Source: Kitasatospora aureofaciens (lineage in GTDB: Bacteria > Actinomycetota > Actinomycetes > Streptomycetales > Streptomycetaceae). Taken from it: a stretch of 64,000 nt of DNA. The translations under genes were made by a program, and so were the position numbers. Positions 51,753 through 59,551 of this stretch are shown here, piece by piece (the first letter of the stretch is position 1; each line of letters opens with the position of its first letter). Location of the stretch: the NCBI RefSeq assembly GCF_019192735.1, contig NZ_JAHTKP010000032.1, positions 19,809-83,808 of the forward strand, read 5' to 3'. Below the pieces are notes generated by a model. The model was not told the DNA's origin, did not search any database, and was given only the letters and a program-made list of their open reading frames with translations.

Positions 51753-52574
51753 CTACAGCAGCGCGTAGACGGCCGAGGCGTCGTCGTGCGCCTTGCCGCG
51801 CGGCCAGCGCTCGCAGGCGGCGTCCGCCCGCTCGACCTCGCGGACCTGGGCGATCAGCTCGCCCGGCCCCGACTCGGCGAGCAGCCGCAGGGCGTCCGCC
51901 CAACTGCCCAGGCCGAAGCGCTCGGTGAAGCGCGAGGCGCCGTCGGTGAGGGCGGCCAGCGCGTGCAGACGGTCCAGCCGGACGAAGCCGGTCTCGGCGT
52001 GCTCGGCGGCGCGCGGGCTGGCAGCGGCGATCCACGGGCCGCTGCCGGTGTTGCGGGCGGCCCGGACGGCCAGCGCGTACTCCAGGTGCAGCGCGGCCCG
52101 CTCGGTGGAGCCGGGCACGGTCGCCCATATCTGCCGGCGCAGCCCCTCGCCGCCGGGGAAGCGCTGGTTGTCGCCGATCACCTTCGGCGGGCCGTCCTTG
52201 AACTCCAGCACCAGCAGCGAGTCGCCGAGCACCAGGTACTCCAGCGACTCGCCGTGCCGTCGGGCGGCGACGACCATCGCGGCGGGCGTGTTCGGGTGGG
52301 CGAGGTCGCACCGGCCGCCGTGCAGGGCGGCCGTCTCGACGATGGCGTCGGCCAGGCACTCGGCGATCGCACGGTCCGCCCGGTCGGTGAGCCGGGCGAG
52401 CAGGTGCACGCCCAGCCGGCGGACGTACCAGGCGGTCCCGTGCCGGCACCCGGATTCCAGGCCGGCCGGCGAGCTCGCACCGTCCAGCAGTACCAGCGCC
52501 TCCGGCGAGGCCGCCGCGAAGTCCTCGCTCTCGCGGCCGGGCCGCCGTGCTTCCCCTGCGAGCTGTAGCTGCAT
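51753..52574 (-). CDS. PP2C-like protein phosphatase domain protein
   Basis: The 273-residue protein keeps the PP2C-like metal positions: SEDFAAASPEALVLLDGASS, YLVLGDSLLVLEFKDG, LAALTDGASRFTERFG and the C-terminal AHDDASAVYALL. The canonical N-terminal DG pair is spaced differently, so activity is likely but unproven. The ATG at 52574 is used. An upstream frame of 38 Gly/Arg-rich residues is rejected. Confidence 0.8.
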   Translation of the reverse strand: MQLQLAGEARRPGRESEDFAAASPEALVLLDGASSPAGLESGCRHGTAWYVRRLGVHLLARLTDRADRAIAECLADAIVETAALHGGRCDLAHPNTPAAMVVAARRHGESLEYLVLGDSLLVLEFKDGPPKVIGDNQRFPGGEGLRRQIWATVPGSTERAALHLEYALAVRAARNTGSGPWIAAASPRAAEHAETGFVRLDRLHALAALTDGASRFTERFGLGSWADALRLLAESGPGELIAQVREVERADAACERWPRGKAHDDASAVYALL

Positions 52575-52788
52575 CCCGACAGTGTGGCCGCCTCCCCCGG
52601 CCCGCGCCCAGACCCCTGCGCGGGTGTGGCGCGGGCCGTTGCCCTCGGGGCGGTGGCCGCCCGGTGGCAGCCGGGGTGAATCGGCCATACCGTCGGATAC
52701 CGAGTGGACAATTCGGCCAATCGGGGCCGGTCGGGTTTGGGATCACCTTCGGGTGGCCGGGCGTCCCTGGACTGACGAGGAGCGCGAC

Positions 52789-52911
52789 ATGTTCTGGCAG
52801 TTCATCGTGGTGCTGGCCGCCGCGCTCGGCTTCCCGGCCGCCGCACTGTTCTTCCTGATCGGCGGGCCGCGCTTCCCCGACGAGCAACGCGACCGAATCA
52901 GTACCGACTGA
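52789..52911 (+). CDS. Small single-TM protein (40 aa)
   Basis: A GAGGAG site is followed by an ATG opening a 40-residue protein with one membrane helix (FWQFIVVLAAALGFPAAALF) and a charged tail (PRFPDEQRDRISTD). Its stop directly abuts the stop of the convergent gene at 52912. The family is unknown. It does not align with the small TM proteins at 24255 and 30648. Confidence 0.6.
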   Translation: MFWQFIVVLAAALGFPAAALFFLIGGPRFPDEQRDRISTD

Positions 52912-53526
52912 TCAGTTCTGCGGTGTCCAGGCCGGGTCGCGGCCCAGCAGGGCGAGCGCGCGGTCGAACGACCCGTAGGCATCGCCCTGCGGACGGCGCT
53001 CGCGGAACGCGCGCTCCGGCCCCCGGTTCCCCGGCCCGGCCGGCACCAGCTCGGACACCGTCAGCAGCGCCTCCGCCAGCACCGGGTCACCGTCCACGGC
53101 TGCCGCGATACCCGACGGCGAGCCCAGGGCGGCCGCGACGTCCCAGCCGTGCACCAGGGTGTCGACCAGCTGGAAGCCCACCGCCATGTGCAGCGGGAAC
53201 GGGCCGCCGTCCCGGATCTCGGGCAGCCACAGCTTGCGGTCCGCCGCCTCGGCCTCGACGAAGGCGGCCTTCAGATCATCCGCCGTGCGCCGGAAGGCAC
53301 CTGGCGGGTCGTCATCGATCGGTGCGTCCGCCCAGAGGGCCAGATCCGGCCCGGCCCCGCGCGCGGCAGCGGCGAAGCCCTGATGCTGGCCGACGATGTG
53401 CCCCATCAGCCGGCGCAACGTCCAGTCGCCGCACGGCGTCGCCAGCTCCAGGTGCTCCGGGCGGACGGTGTCGACCACCTCGGCGGCCAAGTCCACCGAG
53501 CGGGCGTAAAGCTCTGTCAGCTCCAT
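52912..53526 (-). CDS. TIGR03086 family metal-binding protein (DinB/maleylpyruvate isomerase-like)
   Basis: The 204-residue four-helix protein has a His-containing RRLMGHIVGQHQGFAAAARG and the metal-site motif QLVDTLVHGWDVAAAL. Such proteins may act as mycothiol-dependent enzymes, but substrates are mostly unknown. Its ATG overlaps the stop of the upstream hydrolase by one base (TGATG), so the two genes are coupled. Confidence 0.9.
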   Translation of the reverse strand: MELTELYARSVDLAAEVVDTVRPEHLELATPCGDWTLRRLMGHIVGQHQGFAAAARGAGPDLALWADAPIDDDPPGAFRRTADDLKAAFVEAEAADRKLWLPEIRDGGPFPLHMAVGFQLVDTLVHGWDVAAALGSPSGIAAAVDGDPVLAEALLTVSELVPAGPGNRGPERAFRERRPQGDAYGSFDRALALLGRDPAWTPQN

Positions 53527-54389
53527 CAGGTCACGATCTCCCGGCCGGCGGCCACGAAGCCGACGACATTGTCGAGGACGGTGGGTTCGGTGACGATCCG
53601 GCGGTGGCCCAGCCCCCGGGTGACCAGCAGGTCGAGCCGGTCGCCGTACGCGGCCTTCAGCCGGTGGGCGTGGTCCAGGCCGACCACGTCGTCGTTCTCA
53701 TCGTGCACCACGAGGATCCGCACGTCGATCTCCTGTGGCCGGTGGGCGGCGTCGAAGTGCTGCCACGGGTTCTCGGTGCCGGCGAAGAGGTCGTGCTCGA
53801 TGCGGTGCCGCAAGTCCCGTTCGACGGCGGCGTTCAGCCCGAGCCCGGCGCAGAACGCCCGTGGCAGGTAGGTGAATTCGCTCACCCCGGCGAGGGAGAC
53901 CAGCCGCTCGGCCCGGACGCCCTCGCGCAGCGCGAGGAACGCCCCCAGCACGCCCAGCGAGTGGGCCACGATCGCTTCGAAGTTGCCGTACCGGAGCTGG
54001 AGTTGGCGCGCGATCTCACGGTACTCCAGTACCGTGGTGGCCCGGCCGCCGGAGGCGCCGTGGCCGGGGGCGTCGAAGGCGACCGGGGTCAGGCCGAGCG
54101 CGCGCAGCCTGAGCACGTAGCCGGCGAAGCGCGAGGCGCGGGAGCGCCAGCCGTGCATCAGCAGCACCGGGCGGGCGCCGTCGCCCCAGCGGTAGACCTG
54201 CACCCGCTTGCCGTTCACGGTGAGTTCGTCGACGGCGGCCTGCCGGTGGATCTCGCGTTCGTCCGGGCGCAGGGCGCTGCGGCGCAGCGGGTGCCGCCAC
54301 AGCTCGAAGGCGGCGCGCCCGGCCGCCCGGGGCGCGAGGTGCGAGGTGGAGTTGAGGGCGGTGCGTACCAGTGCGAGGGCCGGGTCCAT
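53526..54389 (-). CDS. Alpha/beta fold hydrolase
   Basis: The 287-residue protein shows RPVLLMHGWRSRASRFAGYV (oxyanion HG), VAFDAPGHGASGG, and the nucleophile elbow AIVAHSLGVLGAFLAL. An Asp follows in ILVVHDENDDVVGLDHAHRL and a His in TRGLGHRRIVTEP. The elbow is AHSLG rather than GHSMG, still with Ser. It is divergent from a TetR gene and coupled to the TIGR03086 gene. It is a likely TetR-regulated operon. Confidence 0.92.
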   Translation of the reverse strand: MDPALALVRTALNSTSHLAPRAAGRAAFELWRHPLRRSALRPDEREIHRQAAVDELTVNGKRVQVYRWGDGARPVLLMHGWRSRASRFAGYVLRLRALGLTPVAFDAPGHGASGGRATTVLEYREIARQLQLRYGNFEAIVAHSLGVLGAFLALREGVRAERLVSLAGVSEFTYLPRAFCAGLGLNAAVERDLRHRIEHDLFAGTENPWQHFDAAHRPQEIDVRILVVHDENDDVVGLDHAHRLKAAYGDRLDLLVTRGLGHRRIVTEPTVLDNVVGFVAAGREIVT

Positions 54390-54443
54390 GCGGTCTCCCT
54401 GTCGGTGCGGACGGGTGTGCCGGGCCGTGCTCGGCAGATATTA

Positions 54444-54459
54444 GCACGACCGTTCGTGC
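54444..54459. promoter_or_regulatory. TetR-type palindromic operator
   Basis: GCACGACCGTTCGTGC is a 6-4-6 palindrome between the divergent hydrolase and TetR genes. It matches the usual form of TetR-family operators and probably binds the adjacent regulator. Confidence 0.75.
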
Positions 54460-54544
54460 AGTTTTCTGCTCAGTCCTCGGCCTCCGGGGCTACCCTGACC
54501 GGACACACCGTGACGGTGCCGACGACGAGAGCTGAGGTGGACGG

Positions 54545-55186
54545 GTGGCCGGGTCGACCACGGACGGACGGGTCCTGCGCGGCGAGGAGACCCGCCGGGC
54601 GGTGCTGCGCCGAGCCGTCGAGATCGCCTCCGTCGAAGGCCTCGACGCGCTCTCGATCGGCCGCCTCGCCACCGACCTCGGGCTCAGCAAGAGCGGGGTG
54701 TTCGCCGGCTTCGGCTCCAAGGAGGAGCTCCAGCTCGCCACCGTCCGCGCCGCCCGCCGGATCTTCGCCGACGCCGTGGTCGCCCCCGTCGCCGACACCC
54801 CGCCCGGCCTCGCCCGGGCCCGCGCGCTCTGCGAGAGCTGGCTGGCCTACTCACGCGCCCGGGTCTTCCCCGGCGGCTGCTTCTTCTTCGAGGTCAACGC
54901 CGAGTTCGACGCCCGCCCGGGCGCCGTCCGGGACGCCCTCGCCGCCTGCGCCCGGGAGTGGCACGGCCTGGTGCAGGACGCCCTCGCCGAGGCCCGCGCC
55001 GCAGGCAGCCTGCGTCCCGACACCGACCCGGCCGACCTCGCGTTCACCCTGATCGCGGTGCTGGAACTGGCCAACTCCCAGGCCGTCCTCTACGACGAGG
55101 CCACCCCGTACGACCGGGCCGGGCGCACCCTGCTGCGCCTCCTGCGCGCCGAGGCCGCCGACCCGTCCGACCCCGCGCTCGGCTGA
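54545..55186 (+). CDS. TetR family transcriptional regulator
   Basis: The 213-residue repressor has an N-terminal HTH (TRRAVLRRAVEIASVEGLDA, IGRLATDLGLSKSGVFAGFG, then SKEELQLATV) and a helical ligand-binding domain with LCESWLAYSRARVFPGGCFF, typical of the TetR_C_6-like group. The start is GTG at 54545. It probably represses the divergent hydrolase operon through the palindrome at 54444-54459. Confidence 0.94.
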   Translation: MAGSTTDGRVLRGEETRRAVLRRAVEIASVEGLDALSIGRLATDLGLSKSGVFAGFGSKEELQLATVRAARRIFADAVVAPVADTPPGLARARALCESWLAYSRARVFPGGCFFFEVNAEFDARPGAVRDALAACAREWHGLVQDALAEARAAGSLRPDTDPADLAFTLIAVLELANSQAVLYDEATPYDRAGRTLLRLLRAEAADPSDPALG

Positions 55187-55196
55187 ACCGGCCCAC

Positions 55197-55244
55197 AGCC
55201 GATCGGACTCAAAGCCGATCGGACTCAAAGCCGATCGGGCTCAG
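55197..55244. repeat. Tandem 16-bp repeat, three copies
   Basis: AGCCGATCGGACTCAA is repeated at 55197-55212, 55213-55228 and, with changes, 55229-55244. The last copy overlaps the amidase stop codon, in a convergent spacer. Confidence 0.9.
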
Positions 55245-56605
55245 GGCTGCGCCAACACCCGTTCCAGGACGGTGGCCAGGCCCAGCAGCGACTCGTCGCC
55301 GCCCGGCTCGCCGACCACCTGGAGGCCGAGCGGCAGGCCGTCCGCGGTCCGCCCGGCCGGCAGGCTGATCGCCGGGTAACCGAGGTAGCTCCACGGAGCC
55401 GACATCGCGGAGTCACCGGTGCTGTGCAGCCCCTGCGGGGCTCCGCCGGTGGCGGACGGGACCAGCCAGGCGTACACCCCGCACTCGCGCATCATCTCGG
55501 TGATCTGCGTGCGGTGGTGCTCACGAATCCGCAGCGCCGCCGTCCGGTCCTCCCCGGCGATGCTCTGACCGTGCCGGATGCCGGCCACCGTCTCCGGCCG
55601 GTAGAGGCCGCCGAAGCGCGCGAACCAGTCGGCGTGACTGCGTGCGAGTTCGAAACGGTTGATCGTCTGCAGCGGGCGGGTGATCTCCTCCACGTCGTCG
55701 GACAGCGGGAACAGCCGGTCCATCGTCAGCCCCGCCGCGGCAAGGCGCGCCACCTGCTCCTCGAAGACGTCGATCGCCTCCGGCCCGGCACCGGCCCGTT
55801 CCAGGTACGTCCGGGTCGGCACCCCGAGCAGGATGTTCCTGAACTCGGCCCGCCTGACGGGCCGGGCGGCGCTCTCGACCCACCGACCGTCCCAGTCGTC
55901 GCAGAGCAGCGAGGCCGCCAGCACCGCACCCGCCGCGTCGGCGGTGAACACGCCCAAGGTGTCGAGGCTCGGCGCGTTCGGGATCACCCCGGCCATCGGG
56001 ATCCGCCCGTACGTCGGCCGGAAGCCCACCACCCCGCAGTACGCGGCGGGCCGGATCACCGAGCCGACCGTCTGGGTGCCCACCGCCAGCGGCACCAGCC
56101 CGGCCGCGACCGCCGCCGCCGAACCGCTGCTCGACCCGCCGGGCGTGTGCCCGGGGTGGTGCGGATTGCGGGTCGGGCCGGGCGCGCTGGCGGCGAACTC
56201 GGCGGTCACCGTCTTGCCCGCGACCAGCGCCCCGGCCGCCCGCAGCCGGTCCACCACGACGGCCTGCGGCCCGGCCAGCACGCCCGGCGGCAGCGCCGAG
56301 CCGGCGTGCGTGGGCAGCCCGTCCACGTGGATGATGTCCTTGATTCCCACCGCCACCCCGTACAACGGCGGCCGGTCCGCCGGCTCCCACCCCCGCTGTC
56401 CGGAGTACCTTGCGGCCAGCGCTCGGGCCTCGGCGTGCAGCCGGTCGTGCCGACCGGGCTCGGGGACGAAGGCGTGGATCAGCGGGTCGACATGCCCGAT
56501 CCGGGCGCACAGCCGGTCGACGTACTCGGGCAGCGGCGGCTCACCGGACCGCAGTTCGGCGGCCTCGCGGGTCAACGACCGGGGCCGGACGAGAGATTCC
56601 TCCAT
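55241..56605 (-). CDS. Amidase (amidase-signature family)
   Basis: The 454-residue enzyme has the Ser-cisSer-Lys triad region: Lys in GVAVGIKDIIHVDGLPTHAG, the Gly/Ser-rich HTPGGSSSGSAAAVAAGLVP and the nucleophile loop GTQTVGSVIRPAAYCGVVGF. It hydrolyses carboxamides; the substrate is unknown. A GTG at 56614 is in frame, but TACCGT lies seven bases before the ATG at 56605, which favours that ATG and a leaderless transcript. Confidence 0.93.
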   Translation of the reverse strand: MEESLVRPRSLTREAAELRSGEPPLPEYVDRLCARIGHVDPLIHAFVPEPGRHDRLHAEARALAARYSGQRGWEPADRPPLYGVAVGIKDIIHVDGLPTHAGSALPPGVLAGPQAVVVDRLRAAGALVAGKTVTAEFAASAPGPTRNPHHPGHTPGGSSSGSAAAVAAGLVPLAVGTQTVGSVIRPAAYCGVVGFRPTYGRIPMAGVIPNAPSLDTLGVFTADAAGAVLAASLLCDDWDGRWVESAARPVRRAEFRNILLGVPTRTYLERAGAGPEAIDVFEEQVARLAAAGLTMDRLFPLSDDVEEITRPLQTINRFELARSHADWFARFGGLYRPETVAGIRHGQSIAGEDRTAALRIREHHRTQITEMMRECGVYAWLVPSATGGAPQGLHSTGDSAMSAPWSYLGYPAISLPAGRTADGLPLGLQVVGEPGGDESLLGLATVLERVLAQP

Positions 56606-56638
56606 GCCGATCACGGTAGACCGCCGCCGGACCCGGTG

Positions 56639-56869
56639 TTACTGGTGCTCGGCAGCCAGGTACGGCGTCTCGCGCAGGTAGTACGCCCCGCAGGTGTGGC
56701 AGCAGAGTTCGGGCGTCTTCCCCCAGTCCACCGCATCCCGGACCGGCGCCCCCGCGTCCAGCTCCCGGCCGCACATCGCGACGTCCTCGGCGCCCCGGAC
56801 CATGTGCCACAGCCGTACCCCGTCCGACGGGCCACCCGCGCCGTACTCGGCTCGCATCTGGTGCATCAT
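56639..56869 (-). CDS. Small Cys-rich hypothetical protein
   Basis: The 76-residue protein shows VRLWHMVRGAEDVAMCGREL and PELCCHTCGAYYLRE. The CCxxC with an earlier Cys could bind zinc. I recall similar short streptomycete proteins but no function. The start at 56869 (MM) follows GGGGG-type sequence. Only 33 bp separate it from the amidase start downstream. Confidence 0.7.
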   Translation of the reverse strand: MMHQMRAEYGAGGPSDGVRLWHMVRGAEDVAMCGRELDAGAPVRDAVDWGKTPELCCHTCGAYYLRETPYLAAEHQ

Positions 56870-57089
56870 GCCCCCATCGTCCGACCGCCCCTCCGCCCCG
56901 GCAACCGGTGGCCCGCGGGCGGGCTCGGAGAGGCCTCGTTCGAGGGCGATCAAATGACGCCGCCCCCTGGCCGAAATCCGGCCACCGCGGAGCTGTAGGG
57001 TGCGCGGGCGCGACTGCCGCCGGCGGCTCCGCCGTCGCCTCAAGTCGCCCTAAAACAGACAGAATTCACCCAAAGCTGGAGCATTGATC

Positions 57090-58022
57090 GTGCGCTCTTC
57101 CCGCCTCCTGGCTGCGTCCACCCTCGTGGCGCTCTCGCTCGGCGCCACGGTCGGCGCCGCCACCGCCGGCGCCGTCGGGGTCACGCCGACCCCGACCACC
57201 ACCAGCACCGCCACCGCGACGGCCACCGCCGCTCCGACCACGGCCGCCCCGACTGCCACCGCGACGGGAACCCCGACCGCGAAGCCGACCGTCCTGCCGA
57301 ACCCGACGCCGACCAACGGCGACCGCTGCCACGGCGGCGTCTGGCAGAGCACGCTGCTCCAGGAGACCGGCACCGGCCTGTACGGCACCACCCTGGTCAA
57401 GGGCGGCCCGGCCGCAGACGTCACGCTGACCTTCGAGAACATCACCGGCATCGACCTGCCCGCCGTGCACAACGCCCTCTACCTCACGGACGAGATGAGG
57501 GACCGCCCGGTCGACTGGAGCCCCGAGTTCTTCACCATCCAGCTGAAGACCGCCGACGGCTGGAAGCAGCTGACCGGCAAGGAGCGCGTCCTCCCGATGC
57601 AGGACTTCAAGCTGGCCAAGGGCGAGAAGTTCACCGTCCAGCTCCGGATAGCCGCCACCGCCAAGGCCCCGGCCGGCAAGTACGGCGGCAACTACGACGC
57701 CGGCTCGGACGCCTTCGACAACGACAGGACCCCCACCCCGGCCAACCACATCTCGACCGCCTGCACCCAGTACTACGGCACCTACGCGGGCGAGTTCCAG
57801 GTCGCCGAGGCCGGTGCCGGCACCGCCACCACCCCGGCGACCACCGCTGCGGCCACCGCCCCGGCCGCCGCCTCCGCGTCCCCGTCCGCGGGCCCGCACC
57901 TGGCCGAGACCGGTGCCTCCTCCAACACCCTGCCGATCGCCCTCGGCGGTGCCGCGGTGCTCGCCGCGGGTGCCGGCACACTGCTCGTCCTGCGCCGCCG
58001 CAAGGCCGGCGCGCACAGCTGA
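57090..58022 (+). CDS. LAxTG-anchored surface protein (1)
   Basis: The 310-residue exported protein has a signal peptide (RSSRLLAASTLVALSLGATV... ending GAATAGA), a long Thr/Pro/Ala-rich stalk, a beta-rich domain (YGTTLVKGGPAADVTLTFEN; EFFTIQLKTADGWKQL) and a C-terminal sorting signal: LAETG, then a membrane helix and RRRKAGAHS. LAxTG is the class E sortase signal in actinobacteria. The GTG at 57090 follows GGAG at eight bases. It is followed by a paralogue. Confidence 0.93.
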   Translation: MRSSRLLAASTLVALSLGATVGAATAGAVGVTPTPTTTSTATATATAAPTTAAPTATATGTPTAKPTVLPNPTPTNGDRCHGGVWQSTLLQETGTGLYGTTLVKGGPAADVTLTFENITGIDLPAVHNALYLTDEMRDRPVDWSPEFFTIQLKTADGWKQLTGKERVLPMQDFKLAKGEKFTVQLRIAATAKAPAGKYGGNYDAGSDAFDNDRTPTPANHISTACTQYYGTYAGEFQVAEAGAGTATTPATTAAATAPAAASASPSAGPHLAETGASSNTLPIALGGAAVLAAGAGTLLVLRRRKAGAHS

Positions 58023-58151
58023 CCGACCAGCTGATCGACCGGCCGATCCACCGCCGGTGAGATCACCCGAGGGGCGCGGACAACCGTTCGCGCCCCTCGG
58101 TGGTCTTCCCCGCCGGAGAGCGACCCCCGAACCCACCGCTGGAGCCTGACC

Positions 58152-59012
58152 ATGCGTTCCCCCCGGCTGCCCGCCGCCTGCGCCCTGCTCGTGCTCACCA
58201 CCGGTACGGCGGCCGTCGGCGCGGCCCCGGCCCTCGCCGCCGACGCCACGCCCACCGCGAGCCCGTCCGCGACGGCCACCGGGGCCCCGACCGCGCCCGC
58301 CACCACCCCTGCGGCGACACCCACCGCGACCGGCACGCCCAGCGCCACCGCGACCCCGACCGCCACCGGCTCGCCCTGGCCCTACAACTGCCCGGAGGGC
58401 CCGATGGCCTCCCCAATGCCGGCCACCGGCGGCGGCCCGGCGGGTGGCGTCGTGGCGACGGGCGGGGCACCCGGCGAACTGTCGGTCACCTTCGACAACG
58501 TCAGCACCACCACGGTCCGGGAGCTGGCCACCACCTTCACCCTGACCGGCAAGGACGGCACGGCCGGCCTCGACGTGAAGCTGCGCGCGCCCGGCTCCGA
58601 CTGGAAGCCGCTCACGGCGGCGGACACGGGGACGTACAAGCTCGCCCAGGGCGAGAAGCTGACCCTCCAGGTCCGGATCACCGCCGGCGCCCGGGCCGCG
58701 CTCGACGACTACCGGTTCTCGTTCGCGGCCAAGTCCGAGGTGCTGCCGATCGGTTCGGCCCCGGCGAAGAAGTACACCTGCCCCCAGCTGGCCGGCACCT
58801 TCGGCGGCACGTTCACGGTGACCGACCACGCCGCCGCGACTTCCGGCACCACCCCTTCCCCCGCCGCGGGCCCCACCCGCACCCCCGGCCGGCTCGCCGA
58901 CACCGGCGGCGGCACCGACTCCACCCCCATCGCCCTCACCGGCACCGCCACCATCGCCCTGGGCACGGCCCTCCTCCTGCTCACCCGACGCCGCAACGTC
59001 GAAGAGGACTGA
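58152..59012 (+). CDS. LAxTG-anchored surface protein (2), tandem paralogue
   Basis: The 286-residue protein repeats the layout of its neighbour: signal peptide, Thr/Pro/Ala-rich stalk, beta domain (GELSVTFDNVSTTTVRELAT; LAQGEKLTLQVRITAGARAA) and sorting signal LADTG, a hydrophobic helix and TRRRNVEED. The core domain aligns with that of protein 1 around the GEKxTxQxRI strand. The pair probably arose by duplication. No sortase gene is nearby. Confidence 0.93.
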   Translation: MRSPRLPAACALLVLTTGTAAVGAAPALAADATPTASPSATATGAPTAPATTPAATPTATGTPSATATPTATGSPWPYNCPEGPMASPMPATGGGPAGGVVATGGAPGELSVTFDNVSTTTVRELATTFTLTGKDGTAGLDVKLRAPGSDWKPLTAADTGTYKLAQGEKLTLQVRITAGARAALDDYRFSFAAKSEVLPIGSAPAKKYTCPQLAGTFGGTFTVTDHAAATSGTTPSPAAGPTRTPGRLADTGGGTDSTPIALTGTATIALGTALLLLTRRRNVEED

Positions 59013-59030
59013 CCCGGAAGACCCCCCAGA

Positions 59031-59059
59031 GCAGGCGGCGCCCCTACGACGCCGCCTGC
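59031..59059 (+). terminator. Terminator of the LAxTG genes
   Basis: GCAGGCGGCG (59031-59040) pairs with CGCCGCCTGC (59050-59059), 18 bp after the stop. Confidence 0.75.
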
Positions 59060-59129
59060 AACAACGCGCCGTCCTGCCACTTGAGGATCTTTTGACCCCC
59101 ACAAGCCCGTGACCTGCGGGTTCAACCAG

Positions 59130-59190
59130 AAAAGTGCCGCTGACCAGGCGAAACTACCTTCAGTAGTTCGCACTGGTCAGCGGCACTTTT
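59130..59190. repeat. Long perfect hairpin at the edge of the right-hand island
   Basis: AAAAGTGCCGCTGACCAG (59130-59147) is perfectly complementary to 59173-59190, and an inner CGAAACTAC/GTAGTTCG stem (one bulge) adds more pairing. A/T runs at both ends make it a good bidirectional terminator. It marks the change from core-like genes to the island. Confidence 0.85.
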
Positions 59191-59551
59191 GGCCCTCATG
59201 TGCCCCGGATGTGCCCGGGGCCGCCCGGCTCAGTTCCCCACCGCCCCTCCACGGTACGGATGAGTTGGCGACTGAAGTGACGGGGGCGCACGCCGTTGCT
59301 GTGCGCCGTTTGGGTGATACTGGCCGCTCCAAGGGATCCCTCAGCGCCCCCTTCAACGCGGATAGACCACCCCTGCGTTGGTCTACGGTGCCATGTTGTG
59401 AACCTCGCGGAGCCCCGACATCGGACCCAGGTTCTACCTGGTGATCAGCGCCGGCAGGAGCACAAATGCCGATCCTGCGCCCGCGTTGGTCGCCTGACCA
59501 CGGTGATGCCCGCGGCAGTCGCGGGCGCAGTCCCAACTGGAGGTTCGGCAC
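59191..59551. other. Region upstream of the island helicase, no gene supported
   Basis: Short frames exist on both strands, but none has family features or a convincing start. Only the ribosome site TGGAGGT at 59538-59544, ahead of the helicase, is clear. Confidence 0.5.

Noticed and set aside
59110..59130. tRNA T-arm-like GCGGGTTCAA near the island boundary
   Set aside because: The complementary strand of a T-stem and an acceptor strand are missing, so I cannot call it a tRNA or attachment site.
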